Below, in pieces: positions 46,740 through 59,899 of a stretch of DNA of 64,000 bases (positions are counted from its first letter, which is position 1; each line of letters opens with the position of its first letter). The notes beneath the pieces were generated by a model. It was not told the DNA's origin. It ran no database searches and worked only from the letters and a program-made list of their open reading frames with translations. The stretch comes from Salvator merianae (taxonomy: Eukaryota; Chordata; Lepidosauria; Squamata; Teiidae): assembly GCA_003586115.2 (NCBI GenBank), contig QVOM02000034.1:113524376-113588375 (forward strand), given 5' to 3'. The position numbers and the translations under genes were made by a program.

Positions 46740-49565
46740 TTGCAGAATGTGTGTGTGGAGACCTCATTCACCAAGAAATAAGCAAGTCCTTTGAAATATA
46801 TTTATCAATTAGCAAACAAAAAATCCAATTGCTTCCGAACAACTTGTTTTTGTTTTGCACGCTCTAAGATCTTCTAAAACTAGAAAAACAGAAGCTCTCT
46901 TCATCCCCCCCCCCCTTTGGTATCAATACCGTCCCTGTCTTTTCATTCACTATCAATTCTGATTGGATAGCTCAATCCACAGGTGTAATGCTTTGTACAG
47001 CTACAATGCTTTGTATTGATATCAAAACAAAGATAAGCAAATCCAACCCACTGTGTTTGGTTAAATGAAACCCAGTTACATGCCAGTATTTCTGTTCATA
47101 GGTGTTAGTCTGAGTACAGGATTTTGAAGATTTGGAAATGGGGCATGCAGAAAATATCTCCTCCTCCTCCTCCTCCTCCTCCTCCTCCTCCTCCATCTCC
47201 TCCATCTCTCCACAAATGCTCCGTGTGGCCATTCCTAATACATGGAGGGAGAACAAGGACAAATTCCTCTCTGTTCCGGCTTCTGAATGTGCACATTTTA
47301 AGAACAATAGAATTATATTTTCCAGGCCCAGGAAAACAAATGCTTAAGTAGGAGGCTTTAGAAAGCAAAAATGTCTCTGTATCCAATTATCCTGTAATAT
47401 CATAGGGTCCAACTTTTTAAAGGACACTTTCATCCTTTAGTGCAGGCAGCCACACCTGAGCCCTGGAACAGGTAGGGGAGAAGCAGCAGTTAGATCTGAA
47501 TGCCTTTCACTGTAGCAAATTATAGAAGGAGAGCAATCTGGTTTCTGCAGAGAAAGGCTCACGTTGCCAATTGCTGTTTCCTCCTCCCTGTGTGAGATGG
47601 AGATTAGGTGTACCTGCCAATGCTAGAGGAGTCAGGTAACCTTTAAAAAGGCTACACTTTTATGGACCGTGGAGGATACACAGCACAATGTTCAGCTTTT
47701 AACACCGGACATTGTTAAGTTTGTTTAGAATGCCTGTGCTAGACGGTAAGCTTGTGTAGAGATAGTTGCTTATACAACTGAAATCCCATTTTGTCACGTA
47801 TAGCAAGATAAACCCATGAATGTGCAGCTGCATATGAATAGCCTTATTCCTTGCTGCTGCATTGTTCAGGATGTGAGAGAACCAAGGCAATCTCATATCC
47901 CTTCCATATACAGACTCCATGCACTATAAGATTATTTAGGCATATTTTTTTGTAATTATGCACATTACAGGCCTCACCTTTCTTTTGCTTTCCTATTTTT
48001 TCCGTGTCAATTGGGAGACTGTACTATAAAGACAAAGTTGATTTACTCAACTATTCCTGCTCCAGAAATTGGGACAGACACCTGTGCAACATTCAGAACC
48101 CATAAAAATGAAGAAAAGTATAGAGGGTTGTTGTTGGTTGTTATTGTTTTAAAAAAAGGTTGCCCAGAGGATAAGCATTTCCCTTGTGTGTGTTTGTAGG
48201 TTTTCTCCTCACCCTACTTTCATGCCTGAGGATTTCTCTTTGCACATTGTATATCAAGTAGGCTGATACACATTTATCAAATTAACATGGAGATCAGAAC
48301 TTAGCTGCACATCAAATTTTGGCAATGCTTGGCAATGCTTTACATGCTTGGCAATGTAAAGTATTACCATCTGCACTTTAAAGAGCCACACACAGTGCTT
48401 TCTAGAGTTGGCACAGCCCAAGGGATGCTCTGAGAGACTCAATAAAACATGTCATGGAACCAAGATGTTATTATATGATGCAGCAGTGCTACAAGTACAT
48501 CCAGGTAAGGGGTCATGCCTCTTTCTAAGGTCCTGGTAAAGGCACTCTAGCACACTTAAACTACAGACTCTGTTGTAAGGGTATTAGCTGTTCTGAGTTA
48601 CTCAAAAAAATAATTTTGTACACCTCTGTTTAATAATGTTCTCCAGTCCTTTCCCAGCAATGTCTTTGACTGCATCCACACTGGGTGAAAATGATGCTCA
48701 GAGAGGGTCTGAGGGATGCGACTGTGAACACCTGTGTCTTCAGCTCTGCAACCCACTCTCAAAGGGAGGAAAGTGTCAATGGAGGCATCCTTCCCACAGT
48801 GTGGAAAAAAAAATGATTCTGTGGACACTTGGCACACTTGGACGCCATTGTTGTCACCATGCAGATGGATAGTGATGGCACAGGCAACTTATCTTGTTCA
48901 CTCTTTAAGAAATACACAGATAATGGTTCATTTCTGTGACCATTTCTTGTGTGTCCCTTAATGGGCAAAGACTTTAAAGCATGCAAGCATTCACATACCA
49001 CATGTAACCTAACTGTAACTCTAGCTGTGCCTCACTACTACTTGTGCAACCAATCTTGTGGCTAGGAAATGATATAAAAGTCAAGGTGGTAGGGGAAAAA
49101 TGGAGGTGCATTCCATAGTTGTGATCCTGTGGAGGAGAAAACAGCTTGATCTTCTTAAAATTGGGATACAGCATGCAATAGATCCCTTCCTAAGTATATG
49201 CTTAGTTAGTAAGGATGGAAAGACTACACTGTCACCTGCTTGGTGATCTATTTCAAAAATCTGTGTTCCCTTGGGTATCAAAAGCAGGGAAGGGGATTTG
49301 GGTAAGCCAGTACTGAATCCAATGGGGAGAAGGAGTAGTGTACAGCCCATGGGGCAGGCACATCATGAATAGTTCCAACATTCTTGGGAGTATTGCAAGT
49401 GCTACTCATAGCTTAGAAGCCTATAGGACCAACTGTGGCCAGACACCCTTATGCTTAGTGGCAGAATCCCATGTCTTATAGGAAAGCACAAAGAGAGCAA
49501 ATGAAACTGAAGGAGATTTCCCTTCCCCTCTGCACACCTTCAAACAAAAGAGGCATCTCATTTGC
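46740..49565. other. Mostly unassigned; CTC microsatellite and possible MITE start
   Basis: Contains (CTC)n at 47158-47208 and a C-run near 46906-46916. A short repeat with GGCAATGCTT units and a hairpin lies at about 48318-48362. A MITE-like start ACTGCATCCACAC (about 48669), preceded by CTTTG, has no matching right end. No gene recognised. Confidence 0.4.
47158..47208. repeat. (CTC)n microsatellite
   Basis: About 12 perfect CTC units then imperfect ones. The poly-Pro, poly-Ser and poly-Glu frames over it are artefacts. Confidence 0.95.
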
Positions 49566-49575
49566 TTCATCCATG

Positions 49576-50040
49576 ACTGTTTCTGCACTTATGTGGGCTG
49601 GCCTGGAGCAAGCCCTTTTGTACTTGTATGGCCTGTTTTGGAAAAGGCTCCAGGCCAACCCTCACTGCTCTGAAACATGTGTGAGCTTCAGAGCCTGCTA
49701 TGAGGGCTTTGATAGTCAAGAATTTCTGGCCTTGGAACTGCAGGAGAATCCATTTTGGCAGTGCAATTTGATGTGTCACTGAAATGGGTTCCCCTGATAA
49801 ACTGGTCCATGGAGACATGCCCCCTTCCACATGTCTCCTTGTTCCATTCTACAGTCCCCTGGACTGCCAGTAGACATGTTAAAACAGGTCTACTAGTATC
49901 CCAATCTAGGTGGCCAATGCAGATGTAGTGTGTTAGTGGGGAGTGGGTCATCTCTAGTCTGCATCAGAATATGAAGAGAGACACCCAGAAGTGGGATAAA
50001 CCTTGCACTGTACTGTTCTAAAGGTAAGTGCAGAAAAGGC
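49576..50040. mobile_element. 465-bp non-autonomous DNA transposon
   Basis: The left end ACTGTTTCTGCACTTA and right end TAAGTGCAGAAAAGGC are inverted repeats. The internal box CTTGGAACTGCAGGAG, then GTGTCACTGAAATGGG, matches 17437 and 62931. The flanks CCATG and CTGTG share three of five positions, consistent with an eroded C-W-N-W-G duplication. Confidence 0.75.
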
Positions 50041-50591
50041 CTGTGTCTGGTTTAGCTGAGCTGAGATATATATTTTTTTCTAACCTATTCAATATCCAGC
50101 AAAAGTTTAATAAATGTTTCATCAAATAGTGTTCTCCCCCCAATTATGTCATGTTAATAACTGCAGACTAAACATCATCTGCTCAAGATGGAGTGTGTCA
50201 CTGCTACTTCACATTTCTTGAGGCATATATCACACACATTTTCTCTTTAGGTAAAGGACATAATCCAGGGATTATAGTATAGGAAATAACTTTGTGGAAA
50301 AATGCACTAAGATTTTATTTCCTAAACTAACTTGGTAAGTCCCTACCTTTTGCTTAAGAAAAAGAAATTTACTTTAATTTTGCATCAAGAGAGAATAGCC
50401 AGAAAATAGATAATGTATATGCAATGTATTTGCTTTGCTGTCACATCAAGGGAAGTAGAGTAGTGCCTAATGAGCAAGGAGTGCTCTGCTCTTAACATAC
50501 CCTGTCCAAAACCCCTCCCCACCACTATAAATAGTTGATCTGTGCAGCTTATCAATCCTTGGATGTACTCATCTCTTTGTTTGTTCTCTAT

Positions 50592-50985
50592 TCCTGTGCA
50601 AAGGTGGCTCTGTGCTAATTTGTTTCTAAGCAGGAATGTTCCTGCACCTGTTTATTTATACCCACACTCAGTTGCATGGTTCAGCTATCCCATCTGCACA
50701 TATATAGTTAGGTTTGTTCCTCTCCTCTCTTTATCTGATTTCTGCTCCTGTACAAAAGTTCTCCTTCCTTTTCATGTTCTCTGCTACTGTGTGGAAATGG
50801 TCCTGTGCACCTCTGCTACAGTGTGGAAACAGTTCTGTGTGTCTCCGCTCCTGTGCAAAAGAGGCCTTGTGCAAATTTATTTCTGAGAAGGAATGTTCCT
50901 GGTCCTATCTGTTTTTAGCTCCACCTGACTGTCTTTTTCCTTTTCCTTTTCTGTCTTATCTGCAGTTATAGTTAGGTTTGCTCCA
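50592..50985. repeat. Diverged ~260-bp tandem duplication with 32-bp minisatellite inside
   Basis: TTCCTGTGCAAAGGTGGC plus the following GTTTCTAAGCAGGAATGTTCC at about 50592-50645 recurs at about 50850-50903. A TATAGTTAGGTTTG box recurs at about 50703 and 50967. Between them a unit starting TCTGCT(A/C)C(T/A)GTG repeats at about 50780, 50812 and 50843, a 32-bp period. The overlapping open frames (for example 50542-50886) reflect the repeat and have no known domain. Confidence 0.65.
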
Positions 50986-50989
50986 TTGA

Positions 50990-53055
50990 CAGCAGGACTG
51001 TGTAGCCTAACTAGGAGAACTGAAGTGGTACAGGTGAACAAAACTGCAAACAAGCAAACAAACTGAAGTCAAAAAATAGGAATCCATTCCTTCTCATGAC
51101 CATCTATGAACATTGGACTAGAATCTGTACCACCCTAAATTGTTGCCTCCACAAGATGAAGGTGGGAACACCCTCTCCTTGTCCCCTGGAAAGCCCATGT
51201 CTGGTCCATAAATCCACAATATAGACACACCTAAAAAAACCAGAAAAAAATATGTTGGAGAAAGCAACTAACTGTCCATGTGGGAAAAGCACTCTGCAGA
51301 GAACATCAGTTGGAAAGAAAATACTTCACATTGGACATATGTTCTTTCTTCTTGGTGTGATTTCTCCACAGTGGAAGCTGATGCAATAAAACCTAGCTGT
51401 AGCTACCCCCTAGGATTTTTTCTCATTTTTGTCTACCATGAAGACAACAAATAGGATGTATTAAAGCCACAGAAATCATACTGTGAGGTAGATAAAATCA
51501 TTTTGAAAATTTTTATTTCCATTGAAGTCTACTGACAGCAAACTACCAGGAATACTTCAATAAAATTCATTTCAAGAGGTACCTTTAGCCAGGATTTAAT
51601 TACAGCATTCATTACTGCTGGGACTGTAAAGATTCAATACTGAAACCTTAAAGGACCAATAATGATACATTAATAAATGGCAGCTTCTACAAAATGTAAT
51701 GGTAAAACAAATTAAGCAAAACTAAAACACATTGAACTTCTGAGGGTATAACTGCCACACCTCAAAACCTGAAGAGAAAATAGAAATAGTGAAAATTGTC
51801 TGATGGCTTTTGACTAAGATTTTTGTCAGGTTTAGACATTATTCTAGCCTATGAAATCACTTTCTAATAAGAGATAAAGAGAATTTTCTTCCCCATATTT
51901 TCAGTACTGTTTTTCTATCACACAACTGAGGAGAGAATACTAGGGATGAATACTAGGGGATTCCAAGAAAATAGGTGAAGTCCTAAGGTGTCAGTTGCCT
52001 TTCACAAACAGACATTAACATTTTGTGAGGTTAACGTTCATGCAGACAGAACCCCAAAGCAAATGGATATGCCAATTGGACAAAGGGCTATATCTACTTA
52101 TGAAATGTGCCTTCAGGAGGGAATAGGCTAAGACAAGGCTTTCTAGTGCCATGTCTTCACTTTAAAATGGAAGTGGCTGCTTACTGGGCATATGGTAAGG
52201 CACTGTGATTGCTATTGAAAATGATGCCTCCTCATCTCCACTTTTGAGCACTTTGAAGACTGAAGGGAATAGGATGGGGGTGATTACTTTGAGGTGCTTT
52301 CCATTCCAACAAGTAGAAAAATAGTGACAGAACATGCATTACTGGGTGCCTCCACCAGTAAGTGAAAATGTGGTCTAGTGTAAGCCTGAATTCATTTTCC
52401 CATAGCATTTTACAAAAGCTAGTTGCCAATGCAGAGTAATCATGGCACTCTTGCCTACCAGTCTTGGTTAAAGTACAGAGCTCAGACAATGCCTGACCAG
52501 GCATCCTCACTGCTCCTGATAATTGACTCCTTTCCAGGCAGGAATTCCAGCTTCTGCATTCTTCAGGAGGACCATTAATGCTAACAATTAGCATTTTCAT
52601 TACTCTGTTGCTAGGCCTGCGGGTCAGACAGAGATTTAAGCCACTAAATATATCTTGGAGAAACAAGTAGATGATGTGAGCTTGCAGAATTTTGAGAAAC
52701 AAAGGTGGAGCTTCTGACCTCTGCGTATAAAAAGATATTAACATGGCAAAAATAAAATGTCTCAAACCACCAGGCAGAAGTTCTATTAAAAAATAGTGAA
52801 ATGATAATGAAAGATGTGTAGGTACTTGGGTATCTACTATGAAAGCACTCTAGACAAATAGCTATTTATAAACCAGGATTATTCAACATTGTAGAACTAT
52901 TTGGCAAAATTAAGAGAAAGGCACACCATACTCATCCCAGTTTTTCAATTTTTTTCCTCGGCTGCATGTTGTAGAGATGCTGGAGGAAGAAGAATAAGAA
53001 GGAGGAGGGAGCACTTCAATTCCTGAGTAAGTAACAGATCAAATTACAGTACATA
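50990..53055. other. No recognisable feature
   Basis: AT-rich DNA; a 177-codon minus frame (52232-52765) has no motif I recognise. A GA-rich patch lies near 52980-53010. Confidence 0.45.
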
Positions 53056-53064
53056 AAGTCAAAG

Positions 53065-53534
53065 GTCTTGTTTGTACTAGACAAGTAAACTAGCCTAGAA
53101 GGACCCCTAGAATGGATTGTCCACACTAGGGAATAGCCTAAACAGGATAAAGCCCTGGAATAGGAGATGGGACCAAAATGGCACCCTATCCCATTTCAAC
53201 CATAGATTGCTTGCAAGCAGTCCACAAAGCATTCTATCCTGGTATTTCAGACCATTACTGGTGTGCAGATAGAATGTGGGCTGTTATCTGGTATACTGAT
53301 TCTGATGCCATTTTGCTGGGCACCTGGAAGTGGCACCAAAAACATGTTGCTTCTGGACACCCACTCAAAAAAGCCCCAGCTGCCACCCTCAAAGACTGGG
53401 AACTTTGGTTCCCAGTGTCTGAAGCTGGTCCAGGATGAACTGTCCACAATGCAGACAGCCCTTAGAACAGGGTATAGCTAACCTGGTCCACAAACCACTG
53501 TAGTGTGGAATAGCCCAAGCAGTACAGAAACAGC
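53065..53534. mobile_element. 470-bp non-autonomous DNA transposon with perfect CAAAG TSD
   Basis: The left end GTCTTGTTTGTACTAG and right end AGTACAGAAACAGC are imperfect inverted repeats. CAAAG flanks both sides (53060-53064 and 53535-53539). Shorter palindromic segments lie inside. Same size class as 17437, 49576 and 62931. No coding content. Confidence 0.8.
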
Positions 53535-54004
53535 CAAAGATTTTGTACATGTTTGATTTTCACATATTTTATTGCATCTGATTTTTCCTCATGTTTGTTT
53601 AAAAGACACATATCTCTCAAATGTGATTTTCATATTCTGTAATACTGCTGATCCCTGAAGGTAACAAAGCTATGTTCCATGGAATCTTTCTAACCTTTCA
53701 TATGGCACTACAAAAGTCACACATACAGCCTGAGCATTTTATATAAATCACTGTATTTAGCCAGCAGCTGCAGTGTGGCATGTAGCTGTTTTCGAAATGT
53801 CACCCTGTCTTAAAGCTCCACAATTCATAAACTTGTACTTGGTTACACTTCAGAGTGAATATTAAAATGAACCACTTGTTGCATTTTATAAGCGATAGCT
53901 TTGGTAAACAATCTCTTATAATGATGTATGGCCTACAGTAATATAAGAATAGGAAGTGATATATTTCTGTACTTAAGCATGTATATAATCTCAGAATATA
54001 TATC

Positions 54005-54310
54005 CTAGAATCATAGAAGATTTGGAAAGGGCCATTTAGGCAACTACAGAAAGCATCTGAAACAGATAATTGTCCCATCTTTCTTTGAACATATCCAGTG
54101 AAGGAGAGGTGGCACTTCTTTAGCTAATTGGATCGACTCTTGAACTGACCCTTTTGTAATGATTTATAATGTTTGAATATTCAACTGGAGGGTCCTTCAT
54201 GTTATTGAAGTCCATTATTATCTGTCCAGTGTTCTGAGATGGTGAAAAAGCAGGTCTTGATCCTCTTCTTTGTAACATTCTTTCAAATGTTTGAAAAGGT
54301 ATCTGAAACC
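54005..54310 (-). mobile_element. CR1 LINE 3' end
   Basis: The plus strand starts with AGAATCATAGAAGATTTGG and continues with GGGCCATTTAGGC, AAAGCATCTGAAACAGATA, CATATCCAGTGAAGGAGAG and a later TCTTTCAAATGTTTGAA. This is the reverse complement of the well-known amniote CR1 3' region, whose element end is (ATTCTATG)n. The fragment is 5'-truncated and diverged; only about 300 bp remain. Confidence 0.8.
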
Positions 54311-54429
54311 AGAACCTGTAAGAACACCTTCTCAAGTGAAGTTCCTGCTTTCTGGATCTCTTTTCCAACTGAGATACTGGAAGTTTCTTTGCAGATATTT
54401 TTTTTAAAAAAGAAAAATAGAAACATACT

Positions 54430-54600
54430 TGTTCATCAGTTTTTGGTGCTGTTTAATAGGGTGACCATAACCAATTGTAATTGTTTTTAATTGGATTTTT
54501 AATTGTGGTTTTATGTGGTTTGCTTTGTAAGCCTTGATGAGCTTTCTGAAGTCCATGATATATATGACTGTGTCTCCACAATGCAATAAAAGCACCTTAA
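54430..54600 (+). mobile_element. Possible LINE 3' UTR (sense orientation)
   Basis: GTAATTGTTTTTAATTGG, then TTTTATGTGGTTTGCTTTGTA and AGCCTTGATGAGC resembles the TTTTAATTG-rich 3' UTR followed by a GAGC box near the end of squamate L2/CR1-clade LINEs. No coding part or tail is secure. Confidence 0.4.
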
Positions 54601-54722
54601 TCAGGTCCTTGGGACAGCTGGTTTCCCTTGGGAGTAGTAGAATTTGGCCTCACCTAAGGTGTCTCTGTTGTGTAATGGAGACACAGCTTATATCTAATAA
54701 ATAAATATCTCTTAGCCTCTCC

Positions 54723-54845
54723 ATATCAGGCCAGTAAGGATCAGGCATGGAGGCAGCCATTTTCACTCCAAGGGCAGGAAAAGGTCCAAACCAGCACTTG
54801 AAGTGTGGCTGGAAAAGGGCAGACTGGATCACCATGGCAATGGTT
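54723..54845 (+). repeat. Dispersed repeat, first copy of a pair
   Basis: ATATCAGGCCAGTAAGGATC, then GGCATGGAGGCAGCC, CCAAGGGC and CCAGCACTTGAAGTGTGG matches 58149-58265 collinearly. Probably a MITE interior. Confidence 0.6.
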
Positions 54846-54999
54846 GTGGCAGCATCCAGCACATACTCAGACATTACCATGGTGACTGGGCCATGGCCAC
54901 AGCCATGCCACCAAGATCATAGTGTTCCACCTGGAAGAGGGTGCAAATGCTGCTGACTGGGAGTGAACTAGCTACTGCCTGTCAAGCTGTGATCACCAA

Positions 55000-57090
55000 T
55001 TTTGTTGTCCGCAGCTAGTGATGCCTGGGAACAGCAGTTGGCAGTATGTGGTTTGGCTGGTCCAGTGAACATCTGATCACTCATTACGAGGTAAGTACAA
55101 ATAGGCCCATTCATTTCTGCTAATCAGACACAGGAAATGGCCTATGAGGCACTTTCCTGAGTTCAAAGGCACTCCCTCTGTCAAGACCAAAGACTGATCT
55201 TCAGTTTTGACAGTGGTAGGAGAAGGTGGCATGCAAACAGCATGCTTCTGCTTAAGAACAGCACTAGTTATTTTTTCTGTCATGTGTGAATCTTGCCTCA
55301 GTTTGATTTCTCTCTCATACACATCTAGATATGAGTGTGGTGATATCTATGAAATAGCTTCTTTTTATTTATTTTTATATAGATGTAGATATAGATATAT
55401 ACCTTCTACTCTTGTGTTTGTAAAGGAGATATCAAGGAGCATAGGACATCCAGTCAGAGAACTAGGTAGTTGGTATGAGACCTCAAGTCCCAAGCAAGGG
55501 ATATTTGTTTCTGCTGACTCTTCAGGACCACTGAAATAATAGAGATCTGCTGCCTTCAGGAAAAGCCTTCAGGTTCAGGATCTGAATGGGGTCTATCCTG
55601 ATGACTCAGTGCTCCATTAGTACAACCCAGGATACATGTAAACCAGAGGTGTGATATGCCAGATACTGAAGAACTACACCCGCAGGATGGGTACACCAGA
55701 AGCACTTCTGGAGAGAAAGAGGATTTGCTGGCTTTGATAACCAGTGTGGGACAACACCTGCAGAGGGAAAGGCTGTTTGCCACTTATCTTCAAAGTGTTG
55801 CAAATCAGGCTTTGAAATGACAAGTAAGGATTTCCATCTCAGTTCAAAGATTGATTTGCTGCTCTGGAAACACTTCAGAATTGCAAGTTGACATTAACTT
55901 CTACAGGTGCTTGCCTCATGCTGGCTATCAGAGCTGTTTAATCCCTCTTTCATTCCTGATTTATTTCTGAGGTACCTCCCAGAAGCATCATAGAACTTCA
56001 ATATCTGGTGAACTGCACTTTGAGCACCACAATATGAACACTCATAACAGAGTCAGTGACAGTTCTGCAGAGAGGAAATGGAGAAAGACACTATTAGGAA
56101 GCTTGCTTTCATTTTCCTAAACTGTATTTTAGTCAACTGCACATCAAAATGTGGTTCAGTCCAACGAGCGTGAAGGTTCCTTTTAATGCTTCATCCTACC
56201 CTTTCTACTTTTCAAACTTAATTCATAGACTCCAACTGCCCAGGCTCCACATGTGCACATGCACAAGTGCATGTACATGTACTCTCCCCTTTAGGAAATA
56301 GAAAGATCACCCAAAGAAGATAGAACTCCTCCCCACATAATCATGTACAGCTTTTACCCCTATTTCCAATAGGGTAAGGGTGCCATAGGGAACTCCCAAT
56401 GCTGAGAACTTCTTACTGATCTTTTGATGTGTTGATCTGATCCAGGTTGATCAACATCAGCACAAGACAATAATCAGATCAGCATGGAATGTCTAAGAAA
56501 TCATAATAAGTTCTCTGAAAATTTTTATGTTGCATCAGAAGTGCTGCTAAAATTCACCAAGCACCCATAGAACATCTTGTTCACTCTTGTTTCTAGGACA
56601 CAAAGCTAAGGGCTTTCTTACTACTTTTCAGTGCCACAACAAACTGTACTGGTGCACTGAAATGGAGGATGATTTGCTGATGGAATACAGTTGGTGGGCT
56701 TGATAAAGGCTGTTAACTGTTAGTTTACCACCTTATCAGTGCATTAAAAAATGTTGGACATGCGAAATCTATTTACTTAAACTTTCCATGACTAGCCCTG
56801 ATGCATTAGGGTCTGGGATGAATCACACTCATTTTTTTTTATTTTTATTTTTTAAATTAACAATTGCAATAGCAATGATAATAATAACAATCATCATCAT
56901 CTTCTTCATCATCATCTTTCTGTCCTCCTCTATCCTTCTGACTTCAGCTTTAATATATCTTTTCCTCAATTCATTTTTAACATTTTTCTGTTCATTTATT
57001 ATTAAAATTGCAATAAGCTGCTCACTAGTCATTTAGGTTTTCTTAAATACCACACAGCTCTGCTAGCAGTATTTCATTGTGTTTCTGCAT
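55000..57090. other. No recognisable feature
   Basis: Only short frames and low-complexity tracts (T/A-rich and ATC-rich at about 56830-56930). Confidence 0.5.
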
Positions 57091-57096
57091 GTCATA

Positions 57097-57450
57097 TAGA
57101 GATGTGCATGAACTTGAAAACGGTGAGTTAGTTTGAACTGAACCATGTCATGTGCAGTTTGGTCAAATTCAGTCTAGGTTGAATCCAGTTGAATTGAGAT
57201 GATTTGAACTTTGTATTAGTTTTATCTGTTTCCACAAATAAAAATTCAATTAAAAAGCCCTTTAAAGGGGCAAATGACTAGTAACTTCAAACTGATTCAA
57301 ATTGAACCAGGTGGTTTGAACTGTTTTGACTGCCCCCCCTTGGTCCCGATTGAGTTTGAACTGACCCCCAGAACCTGGGAATGGGATGATTCAAATGCTG
57401 CCTGGATGAACCACCCAGTTCAATTTGAACTGTTTCAGTCCATTTCTGAG
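57097..57450. mobile_element. hAT-type element, left end with GTTTGAAC-rich body
   Basis: It starts TAGAGATGTGCATGAAC, one change from the TAGGGATGTGCA ends elsewhere. The body holds many GTTTGAACTG/CAATTTGAACTG motifs in both orientations, as in subterminal repeats of hAT MITEs. A right terminus with a shared 8-bp flank was not found; the end given is where the motifs stop. Confidence 0.55.
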
Positions 57451-58108
57451 CCATAGCACATAACTTTTGCACTGGCAGACCTATCTGAAGACATGTGCTT
57501 AAGACATCCTAATCTGTAAAGTATTCTGCCAAACTGGTCTAACTCTTTTGGAGCTGGAGCCTAACAGACTGTTTTTATGAATGCCAAATTAGCAAGCAAG
57601 TGTGTGGAACAATATGTTTGCCATACTCATTTGTCTGACATCCCAGTGTAAGGTCTCATTCCAGTGTTTAAAGGTACAGTGAGAGTAAGTGCTATGCTAT
57701 TCTGCTGTATCACCACTGCTCATGCAGACTTACCTAGTCCACTTTCTTTGGACTGCAGTGCATAACCCTGTTTTCCTGATTCTAGAAAATGACTCATTTG
57801 GGGGGGTCATTTGCTGTCCTAGAAACAAACAAACAAACATCCAGTTCCCTAGCTGCAATGTTTGGGAGCTGCAGGAGCTATACACTCTTCTCAGCATTCT
57901 TCTTGCTGTGCTTCAATGCAGCCTCAGCTATGGTGCAGATCCTGCCATTAAAGCATGAGGTTAGAGACTGGACAGACTCCAACATTAATCAATGTTCATA
58001 CTTTGAGTTTTTGAATTTCACAATACTCTGCCAAATGTAAACTTCTCTTGAATTTTGGGCCTACCCCTAGTTAGGAATCCCCACTAGATATAGACATCTT
58101 AAAATAGG

Positions 58109-58500
58109 GCCTGTTTGCACTTGTTGGCCAGGTATGATATAACAATACTATATCAGGCTAGTAAGGATTGGGCATGAAGGCAGCCACCCACACTGCAAGG
58201 GCTGGATCAGACCACCAGCACTTGAAGTGTGGATGACACAACCAGACCAGACCAGATTGCCATTGACACATCAGGTGGTGAGCAGCAATGGAATGAAGCA
58301 TGGTGGATCACAGCAGATCAAAGTACAGACTGGGATTATAAAAGGGCAGGTTGCAGCTGCTGAACTGCTACCTCATCTCCCCCCCCCCCCCAAGTGGAAG
58401 CACAGAGGAAAGATTCAAGTTGCTGGTTGCCATTTTTACCCAAGATTACCTTGGAGGATTTTTTTAAAAAAAGGCCTGACTTCCTCTTGGCGGCAATGAT
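58109..58500. mobile_element. Candidate MITE containing the second copy of the repeat pair
   Basis: GCCTGTTTGCACTTG at 58109 looks like a terminal repeat of the 5-bp group. The interior 58149-58265 matches 54723-54845. A C-run of about 13 lies at 58379-58391. The right end is not defined. Confidence 0.45.
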
Positions 58501-59104
58501 CTGAGTCCTGATCCAGGGTGCATAGTGCTTGTACACTACACTATTCATTCTGGCATTGCATTTCTCACCCTGGCTGTGGGGATGCAGCCATTGATGTTAA
58601 TTAACACATTACTATAAAGCAACAGTGGTTCCATAATTATAATGTGCATTTACTTCTGTGCTTTAGACACTTCTGTTCACATAAATAGCATCTCATGCTG
58701 AAGTTCACAAGCCAACACAGTAAGGATGCATTTTTGGAAACTCTGCCAACTTCTCCAGTAATTTGCAAGGTGATACAGATTTAATCTTAAAACAGCTTGT
58801 TCTCTAATGCTTTCCATTAGCTATTGTATGATAAAATGTTGCACTGAATTGCAATTGGCATTGAATCCATGTAATTTAAAAATACGGTAATTGAAGTAAA
58901 AACACAAGCCACCCCTCAAAATGTTTAATGTGATTCAGGGGTGAGGAAATGGGTAGGTGGCAACTGGTTGCTTTTGGTTGTGCCATACTATGACTTGGCC
59001 TTCAATAGATCACATGTGGCTTGGTGCAATCAAATGTACGGTACATGAGCTACAACTGTTATTTATGCTCCTTGCTTTGATACAACTTCTTATTTCATGA
59101 CTTA

Positions 59105-59107
<3 letters not shown>

Positions 59108-59152
<45 letters not shown>
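59108..59152. repeat. (AT)n microsatellite
   Basis: About 22 perfect AT units. Confidence 0.95.
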
Positions 59153-59154
<2 letters not shown>

Positions 59155-59560
59155 AAGAGGTAAAAGATTTATACAATCTGAAGAGAAACCAAAGGATAAA
59201 AAACACAAGAGACTTGATTCAGTGTTACATGAGTTTGTCCATTTCAGCTTCTTTTGTTTCTTGACATTCAATATTTACAGTACATTTCCCAGGGACCCTC
59301 AACCTTGCAAGACAATAAATTGGGTGTAAAACATCAAATGTAGACTCTGAAGCATAAGCATAAAATACAAAAGGTGTCAGAATTTCAACTACAGGAAAAA
59401 AGGGGCAAAGATTACCAAATCTGTTAATCGTTCCCAAGTTAATACCACATCTAGGCCTAGGAGTTTGTATTTTAGCTAATCTATGCCCTTCAGAACCCTC
59501 TCACTTTAAAATGACTGTGTGGGTGGCTGAGAGAAAGGGAGATGGAGAAACCAGGCCCAG

Positions 59561-59566
59561 TTGTTG

Positions 59567-59622
<56 letters not shown>
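59561..59622. repeat. (GTT)n-(ATT)n microsatellite
   Basis: A few GTT units then about 17 ATT units. Confidence 0.95.
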
Positions 59623-59899
59623 TTCCCCTAACCACAAGCCATCTGATCTGGAGTGAGAATTGAGTAACAGCTGCCTTTGCCAACCTAGTACTCCCCAGTA
59701 ATCACTAAACCTAGTGAGAAGGACAGATATTTTTTTTGCTCCCCCCACAAAGAAAATTCATGAAGATAGACACTACATTCTATATTTAATAAGGCAAGTG
59801 GTGGTACCAAACTGTAAATGGATAGTTGGGTAGGTGATGCAGCTGCATTTTAAGTAAGGTGTTCCTTTGTACAGATGTAACACCACCCCAATCAGGAGA

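Noticed and set aside
52232..52765. 177-codon minus-strand open frame
   Set aside because: No family resemblance, no supporting signals; likely chance.
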